Source of the DNA: Arenicola marina
Taxonomy: Eukaryota; Annelida; Polychaeta; Arenicolidae
Length of the DNA: 64,000 bases
Reading direction: 5' to 3'
Assembly: GCA_964019135.1 (NCBI GenBank)
Contig: OZ025261.1
Location: 35,950,820 to 36,014,819, forward strand
A model generated the notes under the pieces. The model made no database searches. It was not told where the DNA came from and saw only the letters and a list, made by a program, of their open reading frames with translations. The position numbers and the translations under genes are program-made. The first letter of the stretch is position 1, and every line of letters begins with the position of its first letter. This document shows, piece after piece, positions 14,701 to 25,134 of the stretch.

Positions 14701-15989
14701 GCTCTAGTGTTTCATGGTGAAAACTCCAGTCACATGGCACTAGGGATTCATGGTAAGAATACCAGTCACATGGCACTAGGGATTCATGGTAAGAATACCA
14801 GTCACATGGCACTAATGATTCATGGTAAGAATACCAGTCACATGGCTCTAGTGTTTTATGGTAAGGACTCTAGTCACATGGCACTAGGGGTTCATGGAAA
14901 GAATACCAGTCACATGGCACTAGGGATTCATGATAAGAATACCAGTCACATGGCTCTAGTGTTTCATGGTAAGGACTCTAGTCACATGGCTCTAGTGTTT
15001 CATGGTAAGGACTCTAGTCACATGGCTCTAGTGTTTCATGGTAAGGACCCTAGTCACATGGCTCTAGTGTTTCACGGTAAGGACTCTAGTCACATGGCTC
15101 TAGTGTTTCATGGTAAGGACTCTAGTCACATGGCACTCGGGATTCATGGTAAGAATACCAGTCACATGGCACTAGTGATTCATGGTAAGGACTCTAGTCA
15201 CATGGCTCTAGTGTTTCATGGTAAGGACGCTAGTCACATGGCACTAGGGGTTCATGGTAAGAATACCAGTCACATGGCACTAGGGATTCATGGTAAGAAT
15301 ACCAGTCACATGGCACTAATGATTCATGGTAAGAATACCAGTCACATGGCTCTAGTGTTTCATGGTAAGGACTCTAGTCACATGGCACTAGGGGTTCATG
15401 GAAAGAATACCAGTCACATGGCGCTAGGGATTCATGGTACGAATACCAGTCACATGGCTCTAGTGTTTCATGGTAAGGACTCTAGTCACATGGCTCTAGT
15501 GTTTCATGGTAAGGACTCTAGTCACATGGCACTATGGGTTCATGGTAAGAATACCAGTCACATGGCACTAGTGATTCATGGTAAGGACTCTAGTCACATG
15601 GCTCTAGTGTTTCATGGTAAGGACTCTAGTCACATGGCACTAGGGTTTCATGGTAAGAATACCAGTCACATGGCACTAGTGATTCATGGTAAGAATACCA
15701 GTCACATGGCTCTAGTGTTTCATGGTAAGGACTCTAGTCACATGGCACTAGGGGTTCATGGTAAGAATACCAGTCACATGGCTCTAGTGTTTCATGGTAA
15801 GGACTCTAGTCACATGGCACTAATGATTCATGGTAAGAATACCAGTCACATGGCTCTAGTGTTTTATGGTAAGGACTCTAGTCACATGGCACTAGGGGTT
15901 CATGGTAAGAATACCAGTCACATGGCTCTAGTGTTTCATGGTAAGAACTCTAGTCACATGGCACTAATGATTCATGGTAAGGACTCTTA
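5760..15989. repeat. 36-bp satellite, about 284 units, inside an intron
   Basis: Units of 36 bp built on CATGGTAAGAATACCAGTCA followed by CATGGCACTAGGGATT, with a second class reading GGTAAGGACTCTAGTCACAT. The first unit starts exactly at the 5' splice site of the upstream exon and most units repeat that junction (CATG/GTAAG). Because 36 is twelve codons and the unit lacks stops, it gives a spurious 2778-codon frame on plus and many 64-111 codon frames on minus. Frame-changing indels near 5861, and 34-bp variant units near 6030, 6206 and 7680, break the frame from the exon. Higher-order copies are offset by 864, 1548 and 3096 bp (24, 43 and 86 units) and by 1474 bp (41 units less 2 bp). Confidence 0.95.
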
Positions 15990-16384
15990 TCTCTGAAGAT
16001 TGGGGCAGTGTATCCTGACATGTTAAATTTGATAAAGGGATGCAATAAAACTATTGAAATGAAATGGGAGCATTGTTGGCGACACGTACGTTGCAAGCCA
16101 AACGTAGAATTTGTTGGTGAGTTTAGTAAACTGTGCGTTGATTGGGAGGGATGTATCGTAAGGTACAGATGTTGAGGGAAGTACCGACCATTGATCGAGG
16201 AAAGTTGTTTTATCGTTCTTTAACCCCATCACGCCCCTTTAGTTACTAGTGTAATCGTCCTGTAATTAAGACTTTCGGAACGGTTCGGTTTGAAAAGGAA
16301 AAGATATTTATCTATAGACACTTAAATGCACACATTTTAATGTATATATATATATATATATATATAAAGTGTTTTGACTCGTAG
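15990..16384 (+). other. Intron remainder with (TA)n tract
   Basis: Unique sequence after the 36-bp array. A pure TA dinucleotide tract lies at about 16342-16367, just upstream of the acceptor GTTTTGACTCGTAG that precedes the exon at 16385. No coding feature is seen. Confidence 0.6.
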
Positions 16385-17010
16385 GTTATGACGTCAGACC
16401 GTCTGTGCGTCGCACCGATAGCACGCAGAGGCGCGACGGGCTGACGCCGCTGACAAACCTCTACAAACCCTCCCCCAACACCGTCACGTTCGCCCCTGAC
16501 GGCTACGACAGCGACGTGACTGGCAGCGAAACTCATATCGACGTCACTGATGGCGCCACTTATGACGTCACGCCCGTTGCGAATGGACTTCCGGCCCAGG
16601 CGTATCCTTCACGGATTGAAGACAATAATAACCTTATTAGGATCGGCAGTGCATCGGGCGATAATACAATTGCTGTGGAGGAGTTAAGGCCCGGCCACGT
16701 GGAGGCCACGGACCTTAAAATGACGGGAAACTCCGCAACTAATCCTCATCTGCAAGTCACCTCACGTGTTCATAGTCAAAGCGCGATACATACTAGGGTC
16801 GACCATAGTGACGTCACACCAAATAGAACATCGAGCAGTGGTGGGAAGCTGGCGGTGGCAGGTTCGCCGGAGATGGCACCGTCAGTGGGCGACGTCTCAT
16901 GTACCCATGTCCAACGTAAAGACGTGGTCGCCATTGAGACAGTCACCGTCAATGGCATTGGGAATCCAGGATTTTGTCTGAGTGAAAATATGACGGATAT
17001 CGAAGCGTGA
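16385..17010 (+). CDS. Unrecognised protein, terminal exon
   Basis: Open from an acceptor (CTCGTAG) to a TGA at 17008-17010, 626 bp. The phase matches the donor at 5759, giving Gly-Tyr-Asp-Val at the junction. The ~208 residues are hydrophilic and Ser/Thr/Asp-rich, with recurring DVT motifs (SDVTG, IDVTD, YDVTP, SDVTP), and end NMTDIEA. There is no membrane segment, cysteine pattern or catalytic motif. It looks like a disordered C-terminal tail. G+C is clearly higher than in the flanks, which supports coding. I do not recognise the family. A candidate AATAAA lies at 17380. Confidence 0.55.
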
Positions 17011-17365
17011 TGGCAACATTCCCGCGATATCCGCCATGTTGGATTTGTAATGATGTAATCAGAGACGTTCGAAAGGTTCCTGCAGAGTTAAACCGCATTT
17101 TGTGTGTTATTTATATATATGTGTGTGTATCTATATACATGAGCGTGGATGTTAACAAAGAGCCTTCAAGGCTTGTCTTATCGCACAATGCAATACATGT
17201 ACCAAGTTCACAGCTGTTTGCATTCGTGGCTCCATGAATGCGGTCGTACGGGGAATGGTTTCTGGTGGGCGCTGAGAGTTGTCTATACAATAGTTCATAC
17301 TTAAATATAAGTTCAACACCAGATGAAAATTCCTTTAGTTTCAACGTGTGTCAGAGAAGGAAAAC

Positions 17366-17852
17366 GTATTAGAACCGTTAATAAATACTGAATTTCGAAC
17401 GGAAATATTGTAAAATAACCGTTAAAGCTATTTAAACAGAGGTTTCACGTCAATCTACACAATTCTGCATACGATACTGAAATGAAAGGTCGTATTACGC
17501 ATTTAACATGACTGTTCTTGCCTAAAAGTTTTCTTTAGCAAACCTGCCAGAAAAAGGTATTTTTGGAATGACAGCTGACCGGAAGTTGGAGGCTAAGTGC
17601 ACTACGTCACTGATTTGCGTGTAGTTCACAGGTTTTCCCCACCATTTTAGGGATGTTGAGCGGGGCTCCAGGCAATGAATGCCAGTGATAATTAAGTGAT
17701 AAGAATGAATTATTCTTGCTCTAATTAGGCCATAACATGCACCAAATTTATATCCTGACATGATTTTGGCCGGAATTAAGCAACTATTTCAATAACTTTA
17801 ATAAATATAGGTTGTGTTAACGGAAATGTATTAGAACCGTTAATAAATACTG
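17366..17852. repeat. Pair of 25-bp direct repeats, 462 bp apart
   Basis: GTATTAGAACCGTTAATAAA plus TACTG occurs at 17366-17390 and 17828-17852, each near an AACGGAAAT. The cause is unknown. It could be a local duplication or the ends of a small element. Confidence 0.6.
17380..17385 (+). terminator. Candidate polyadenylation signal AATAAA
   Basis: AATAAA 370 bp after the stop codon of the exon ending at 17010. It lies within a 25-bp direct repeat that also occurs at 17828-17852, where a second AATAAA is present. Confidence 0.35.
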
Positions 17853-18167
17853 GCCAGTTAGATGTGCGACAAATGTGATGTAGTGCTTTTGATGTAGTGG
17901 CAAGTGGGGATCGTGTTCCGAGAGAACTTTCGGCATACAAAGGAAGGGCGGATACAAGATATAGCTTTTACGACGCCAGATAACATTTTGTTAAATATAT
18001 GTCATACGTATTGGCAGGTATATTTACGCGGTGTTGGATGCAAACGAGAACCACTCATCCTTTATGCTCACTGTTTTCATGTTACGGGTAATTGTTAAAA
18101 ATAGTTGTTGCTTGAGGTCCATAGAGCTCCCCCCTCCCTGATAACTGTAACTTATATGCCACATGTC

Positions 18168-18173
18168 TATAAA
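18168..18173 (+). promoter_or_regulatory. TATA box
   Basis: TATAAA in the context GTCTATAAATGCGGG, 55 bp before an ATG at 18228. A start site about 30 bp downstream would give a 5' UTR of roughly 30 nt. Confidence 0.4.
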
Positions 18174-18227
18174 TGCGGGTTTCGCCGGGCAGACACCAAA
18201 CGCATTTCAATTCCAGGCTGTTGAGTC

Positions 18228-18275
18228 ATGCCAGTTGCTGTCGTCTGTGACAATGTGCAGCATCAGCCCATGCTT
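18228..18275 (+). CDS. Putative short first coding exon of an unidentified gene
   Basis: ATG (G at -3) followed by 16 codons reading MPVAVVCDNVQHQPML, then a near-perfect donor GTAAGTAATT in phase 0. With the TATA box at the expected distance this looks like a first exon. No downstream exon could be recognised, so the gene is not identified. It could also be an abandoned promoter or a chance arrangement. Confidence 0.3.
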
Positions 18276-20455
18276 GTAAGTAATTGCATGAACCAGTCCC
18301 GCCGTTCCGCGTGACTGATTTGTTTGTTGAATGGCTGGAGACGAATGTAAATGCGAAATTGGCCACTGTCAGGCCAGAATATAACGCGGGGTGCCCGCTC
18401 GGCCATCCAAACTCCGCGGTGATAAAAAATCTTCATATAAAGCTGTGTGTAACAATAAATCGATATCGCTTGCTGCTTCGTGTGTATGTATGTCTCACGT
18501 GACTTGGAACCATTCGATCTCGGTCGCCGGTTCCACACACTGCCACTACGCGGCGCTACCGTCGCATCGTTCTTTAACATAAGCGAGGGAATGGGACGTC
18601 CAGCGGTTTGACGAGCAAATACCGGTATCTTAACGGTCTGTGGTGGACCCCAGCTTTAATAGCGTCTGGCGCCCCGCTATAACTCACGTCTCGTTGGCCT
18701 GCAATTGTCATGCTGAGTTCTCGGACACGTGACAGCCTCGCGATTGCGAGTAAGGCCAAACATATTAACGGCTCGTCTTTGTGTTTCTGGTCTCGGCGAG
18801 CGGCTCATTTTCGCAATGCAACTTGTGACTTTGCCACCGATCGGTTTGACGATTTAAGACGCTGCTTATTCATCGCATGTACATGGGTTTGTTGCATGTT
18901 GTCAGTGGTTGAAGCAATATGTTCACGCCACGCTACTCCAGGAATATAACTGTGTCGTTCGCATTATCGGGATATTGTTCAGCTTGCGACCTGTGACTGT
19001 CTGTGATCGAGTCCTGTGATAATTAGTGAATAGCACATGTAATGCACAATATATATATATATATATATAGGCCCACTACAGTGATTAGATTTTGACTAAT
19101 ATATAGGCTGTTAAAACTTTACCTTGGTATCAAATTTAACACCATAATTAAATTGCGCATGATAATTGCAAATGACAAAGAAACGAGATTGCGTAACCCG
19201 TAGGGTGAGATGACGTAAAATGTAAAATCCAGATTATGTCTTCGGTCCACTACAATGACCTTGATCTTCACAGTTGACTTGACAGTGACTTTGACCTGTG
19301 ACCTACAGACCCCGTTAACGAACTTGCTCGGATATCGATGAGTAAATTTATACGACGAAATGTTGCGTTTTGTGGCCTACACAGAGTGCACAGACACAAC
19401 CTGAGATCCAGATTTGACCATTCAAATTCGTATTTAGCCTCTAAGATCCAGATTTGATACCTCAGACCAATATTGACCCCTGAGATCCGGCAGCTCCATA
19501 ACTGTCGTTATAGTGAGCATCCTCTCAATTGTTAGCCCCATCCCTAAAGTAAAAGTCACTCTTCAGTTTCGCCCCCAAGGTTCAACGATCTCATTCGGTA
19601 GACATCTGAAACCAAACTGCCTGCGGTCTACATTTCTAGTTGCTACATCCCTACCATGCACATTAGTTTCATAGCAACCAACTCAATCATCCCACCACCC
19701 CAGCTTGAACCCCCCACAACAGTATGCCTACACTGGCACCGCGGTCGCTGTCACAGCTCGCGACAGTGAAGAGCTTCGCTGTAATGTTGTTATAATAAGA
19801 TTATAGTCGAGATAAGATTATAGTCGAAGCGCGCCGCGCTGGAAAATATTATATGTGCAGTTGCAGCAAGGCACCCCACACTAATTTAAGGAGTCCATCC
19901 TGATGACGTGTACTACTTCCGTATTATAGTCGACATATTGCCGATATTTGTTGAACCAAATCAGTTGGCCAGTTTGCAAATATATGTGATCGTATGAATT
20001 ATTATCGCTGGCCGAGGACGTGAAGCCGTGATAGTCGCAATAAAAAACTACAAAGAAGAAATGTACGCCATTTCTCAATCAAATATGTCGTTATAAAACC
20101 TATTAATGTGCCACAAGGAGGGGAGCGAATCAAACAGAACCCGTCCTACAGCCATAGAACTAGGCATAATATGGGATCTGGGCTATTGCACAGCGCATAC
20201 TAGTTGTCAGAGACGAACAGGGAGGGATTGGGGGGAGGGGGGTGGGGGGGGGGCGCCAAAGATAATCGCGCAAAACGCGCGCCCACGCTAAACCTACATC
20301 CTGGATCTGCCCCTGTCGCTGCCACCACCGATGGCATTAATAACTGCTAATTGTCATCCAATATTTATATTAGCCATTCCCCATACGCCCATATCAAGCA
20401 GTTATCAACACCGAGAGGTACACTTAAACCCAGTTGTTGCTTCATACCTAGGATC
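18276..20455. other. Non-coding stretch, nothing recognised
   Basis: No exon with supporting splice sites or family similarity is seen. It contains a TA-dinucleotide tract at about 19051-19068, degenerate repeats of GATCCAGATTTGA near 19400-19490, and a G-run near 20225-20255. The short frames here look random. Confidence 0.5.
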
Positions 20456-20805
20456 CTATGTATGGCGGGGGGGGGGGCAAGGGGGGTGTCGTGTTCCCAG
20501 ATCACGAAGAATAATTTTTTTTATTCCCAGGTCATGATGAATGAAAAAGGATAACTCCCAGTATACATAGGAAGGGCGGATACATGATATAAATTAGCGA
20601 TTTCCCGATTAAAGATTATTTAATATTGAAATTCCCAGTTCACGATTAATGAAATTAATGAAATCCGAGATCACGACGGTCGGCTAATACCCCATTCCCA
20701 GTTCACGAAGAATTATTTGCCTCAATCTCAGTTCACGGTGTAATGAAAACCCCATTCCCGAGGAACGGAAATACCCTTTGCCCCGCCCCTCCCCCCCATG
20801 AGTAA
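20456..20805 (+). mobile_element. Interspersed repeat, copy A (poly-G to poly-C flanked)
   Basis: A segment bounded on the left by a G-run and on the right by a C-run (GCCCCTCCCCCCCATGAG). Internally it repeats the motif TTCCCAGTTCACGAAGAATT in degenerate form. The part from about 20567 matches a second copy at 58980-59213 closely and in the same order and strand. No coding capacity is seen. It is probably a non-autonomous element, class unknown. Confidence 0.6.
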
Positions 20806-21340
20806 ACTTACGTAAACCGTCTTAAATTCTTATTTTAGGAATGCATTTCCAACTTATGTGAGACGAACAGGTATGCATTAACCTTCGTAAGTATAAATAT
20901 AGAATATATATTATATAAATGCCGCATTGCATTGTGTTAGGAGGTTGCGATCTATTTGAGAGACTGAGCGCAGTTTGGTCGTCACCCCCTCCCCCCCCCC
21001 AGCCCTCCGCCCTCCCCCCCGCTGGGATACACGTACTATATAACATGACAGTTCGTTCTATGAATAATCAGTTCAAACAGCCAGGTGCTACAATATATGC
21101 GGATCGTGTGTGGGGCGGGCGCCAGACTTATCGAGCCGATAAGTAAATCAGTGGGCGCAAAGGTTGGGATAAAGACATCGAAGGGGGTACCAGTAATTGG
21201 TGTGTACCACATCGATATACCACACTCAGCGAGCCAATGCCTGACTCAGCAGTGATATCTCACGGACACGGGCTCATGAAAGAACAGGGCACTGGACGCC
21301 GGCGCGGTGACGTAGGTGCTCTATGACATCAACCTAATAT

Positions 21341-21374
<34 letters not shown>
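21341..21374. repeat. (TA)n microsatellite
   Basis: Uninterrupted TA dinucleotides. Confidence 0.85.
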
Positions 21375-21376
<2 letters not shown>

Positions 21377-21539
21377 TGTAAAGGCCGAGAGAGGTCAGGG
21401 GGACATGCACACAGTGAGTTTCATCGGCTGATCAAACTACCCGACGTCATGGTGCTACATGGACCACATGGTTGGTTTGTTGCAGTAAGAAGGTTCTTTA
21501 TTATCTGTATGTCATATGATGACAATGGAAGGAACTAAA

Positions 21540-21644
21540 GGTAGCAAGGCAGCCATGTCTCGGGGAGTAACCCCTTACTCTTTGTGTAGAGAGACCCTTA
21601 CTCTTTGTGTACAGAGACCATCGTTATCCTACATAAACATGCAC
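21540..21644 (-). mobile_element. tRNA-SINE 3' part, minus orientation
   Basis: GCAGCCATGTCTCGGGG followed by CTTACTCTTTGTGTA (partly duplicated) matches the reverse complement of the SINE at 22630-22780. It directly abuts the 41-bp array, whose unit carries the SINE's B-box region on the same minus strand. It is therefore the tail of the SINE from which the array grew. Confidence 0.5.
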
Positions 21645-22625
21645 TGGTGGGGCTCGAACCACGCACCGGCCACTTGGCCTGGCCGGGCACATGTGGGGCT
21701 CGAACCACGCACCGGCCGCTTGGACTGGCACTGGTGGGGCTCGAACCACGCACCAGCCGCTTGGCCTGGCACTGGTGGGGCTCGAACCACGCACCGGCCG
21801 CTTGGCCTGGCCTGGCACTGGTGGGGCTCGAACCACGCACAGGCCGCTTGGCCTAGCACTGGTGGGGCTCGAACCACGCACCGGCCGCTTGGCCTGGCAC
21901 TGGTGGGGCTCGAACCACGCACCGGCCGCTTGGCCTGGCACTGGTGGGGCTCGAACCACGCACAGGCCGCTTGGCCTGGCACTGGTGGGGCTCGAACCAC
22001 GCACCGGCCGCTTGGCCTGGCACTGGTGGGGCTCGAACCACGCACCGGCCGCTTGGCCTGGCACTGGTGGGGCTCGAACCACGCACCGGCCACATGGCGT
22101 GGCCTGGCACTGGTGGGGCTCGAACCACGCACCGGCCGCTTGGTCTGGCACTGGTGGGGCTCGAACCACGCACCGGCCGCTTGGCCTAGCACTGGTGGGG
22201 CTCGAACCACGCACCGGCCGCTTGGCCTGGCACTGGTGGGGCTCGAACCACGCACCGGCCGCTTGGCCTGGCCTGGCACTGGTGGGGCTCGAACCACGCA
22301 CCGGCCGCTTGGCCTAGCACTGGTGGGGCTCGAACCACGCACCGGCCGCTTGGCCTGGCCTGGCACTGGTGGGGCTCGAACCACGCACCGGCCGCTTGGC
22401 CTGGCCTGGCACTGGTGGGGCTCGAACCGCGCACCGGCCGCTTGGCCTGGCCTGGCACTGGTGAGGCTCGAACCACGCACCGGCCGCTTGGCCTGTCACT
22501 GGTGGGGCTCGAACCACCCACCGGCCGCTTGGCCTGTCACTGGTGGGGCTCGAACCACCCACCGGCCGCTTGGCCTGGCCTGGCACTGGCGGGGCTCGAA
22601 CCACGCACCGGGCGCTTGGCCTGGC
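21645..22625 (-). repeat. 41-bp array of SINE B-box units (23 copies)
   Basis: Units of 41 bp, or 46-47 bp where GGCCT is doubled, contain GGTGCGTGGTTCGAGCCCCA on the minus strand. GGTTCGAGCCC is a near-consensus RNA polymerase III B box. I count 23 copies of CTCGAACC on the plus strand. The unit matches the SINE at 52510-52560 (ACCGGTGCGTGGTTCGAATC) and not a complete tRNA: acceptor-stem and A-box partners are absent. The several overlapping 80-414 codon frames in both strands are repeat artefacts. Confidence 0.85.
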
Positions 22626-22785
22626 TTGTCTGAGCATAGCCTACAACAGCCTAACGCACTACACCAACCACAACACGTGGGTCGGTGGTTCGAGCCCCAC
22701 TGTGGTCAGGTCTGTGTTGTCGCAGGACAAAGATCATATGTCTTTGTTCGCAAAGAGTAAGAGGTGACACCGGGGACATGGCTCC
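22626..22785 (+). mobile_element. tRNA-derived SINE, plus orientation
   Basis: Contains GTGGGTCGGTGGTTCGAGCC (B box), then a tail reading through CGCAAAGAGTAAGAGGTGAC to ACATGGCTCC. The tail is the reverse complement of the sequence at 21540-21600, so the 41-bp array lies between inverted SINE copies. Confidence 0.55.
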
Positions 22786-25130
22786 GCTCTTCCCTTCCTT
22801 CTCCCATTGACGCCATATGACCAGCATAACCTACTCCCACACGCCAGGGCGGTCTCAGGATGTAGGTGCTATATAATAAGCAGAGATGGTGGTGAATTCG
22901 CCTTGATTTTTAATGATTGCGCATATGAAATAAACAGAGAGGAAAATGGAAAAGGAAAAATACTCATACCGGAACGCATACCCGAGAGGTGTCATATCAA
23001 GATTCTGATTATCCCTTCCACGAAAAATCACAGAACCACGAATGCAAAACATTCCCTCGATAACAGACAACTAGGGTACCCTCATACAAAATATGGTACT
23101 TAGATACTGACAAAACTATAGAATCCAGATCTAGGCAAAACTACGGTATCTAGACGCTGACAAAAGCATGGTAACCACATAAATCAAAGCTGTGGTATCC
23201 TGTTTTTATTTTGGATTGCTGAGTTTTGGGGTTCGGGGGGTTGTTTATTGGGCGATGATCATTGGCGGACCTCTTTAATTGTCGGTTGTAAAGTTATGGG
23301 CAAGGCATGGATAGCCCGGAAGACGTATCATCAGATCGTGAAAGGCAGGAAGCCCACTTCAGTTGCCATTGCTTATTAATGGCTTGCTTAGTCCAGGAGC
23401 TGCAGCGGGTCCTGGGGGTAGTAGAGGAGAGGGGGGTGGGGTGGCATCCGCTGTGCCCCCCCCCCTACAATCCCTCCCTCTCCCTACCCACTACTGACTC
23501 GCCGAAGTGGCCGTATCACTCCACGACCATTGTCATCCACGTTGCGCCGAACCTTTGTTTCAGGAAAGCTCACTTATGACGCCTAACAAGAACTAGCATT
23601 GTAATGCATTTAACATTCATATTAATGTCAATCTACCTTGCTAGCAGTCACGAAATAGATTGATTGTTATAATAATTAAGTCAGTGCTCGCCAAGTATCA
23701 CACGTGAGCTGTACAGACACAGTGGTACCCGCTAACATTAAACTAGCTCAGAGGCGGATCTATAAATTTGATAAGGGGACGGGTGGGGGGAGGGGGGCAC
23801 TGACCACTTGTTTTGCGGCTGGGTGGGGGATTGAGAATAACAGGGAGGGTTCACCAATTTCCTTACGACAGGGGGGCCGTGGTCTCAGGATGTGGTGGCG
23901 CTATGTGGTGGCGCTATGTGGTGGCTTTATGTGCCCCATCCATCACGAACGCACCAGCCACCGCCGCCCAGTGGCCGCTTGCTGTTTGGTTTAGCACACA
24001 ACTGTGCGTGTTGCTGTTATGGCGACAAAATCTCCCTCCCTCCAATCCTCAATAAAATGTTTTGTTAAGGATTGTGTAAGGTTTGCCCCTGGGTACATGA
24101 AACGCTACTAATGGCAACTCTAGAGCGCGATCGATCCGCGGCGTTTGCGGGGGGGATATTCACCGATCCACATCGATAAGCACGATTTAGAGATGCCAAT
24201 TACCAATATCGATCTGTGGCCGATTGCTCACAATAAGCGGTGAAAGCCATTCACGCTCGACGGAGCCATGGGAATGCAGAGGTCTTCGCCAGACAGGTCG
24301 AGGAGATGGCCGGGTTTAACGCGGGCCAGAATGATTTAACGTGAACCAAAGAAAATATCATTCGGGGGCTTGTTGGTTTATTTATGGTCGTAGCCTAAGA
24401 GAGCGTAGCTCCGCCAGAGAGGGTCACCCCCGCCCCCCTCCCCCATTTATAAACTCCGCAGATCTCCCGGTCTCTATCACTGTTTATCAGGGGTCGCATG
24501 CATGGCAGAAGAGTGGATGGGAGGCGTGATCAATGGCGTCTGAACACCAGATGAGATCTAGGCGCTGTGACGAATGCATTATTTGAAGGCGAAGTTTCAC
24601 AATGGAAGCGGTGATAAAGTGAGTGAAAACTGTGCCATCAGCTTCTTCTCAAAATGTATGATTTGTGCGCGGCAGGGGGCGAGGGGAGGGGGGCGTAAGC
24701 ACCCGGGTGGATCTAAGGTGAAAAAATCAAAGCATTCAATAATTGAAGACCAAAAATCAAGAAAAACGCAATCAAGAAAAAATAACTTATCTAACCCAGA
24801 AAATGTGGTCATATGGGCGGTGTGCAAGGGGACTCTGGGTTCGCCCCCCGCCGCACCCCACGGGTTCCACCCCACCCCGTCAGCAATGACGCATCGTGAG
24901 AACCCTTTCTCTCGGCAGATCGAGGACCTCCCCTGACGCTATAATAGGTGGTGTGTGGAGCGGGCGCCCTATACTGGGAGAGTGCCTAGTGAGAGTCTTT
25001 GTGAGGATCACGTGGACGCTCCATGCTCTGTCACGTGGTCAGGTCACTCAGTTCTCGGGTTCCGCAGACCCTATTGGATTGGCGGCGATCAGTGGCGCCA
25101 CCTGCAGACTTGCATAGACCGGTTGGCCTA
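22786..25130. other. Non-coding stretch with G-rich repeat fragments
   Basis: No gene recognised. Fragments of a common repeat (GAGGCGGATCTATAAATTTG followed by a G-run) occur near 23752. G- or C-runs recur near 23430, 24430 and 24680. Short degenerate repeats (TGACAAAACTA and similar) lie near 23085-23190. The open frames at 23307, 23704 and 24574 have no domain and no splice support. Confidence 0.5.
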
Positions 25131-25134
25131 ACCT

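Noticed and set aside
5760-15989. CRISPR-like array
   Set aside because: Units are contiguous and similar along their whole length, with no unique spacers. The DNA is eukaryotic.
7660-15996. Giant repeat protein of 2778 residues
   Set aside because: Open only because the unit is twelve codons without stops. It lacks a start context, the frame from the upstream exon is broken, and the antisense is open too.
21645-22625. Cluster of tRNA genes
   Set aside because: Only the T-arm/B-box portion is present; no acceptor stem, D-arm or anticodon arm can be formed within 41 bp.
21516-22760. 414-codon plus frame and 80-283 codon minus frames
   Set aside because: All are translations of the 41-bp SINE-derived repeat in different registers.
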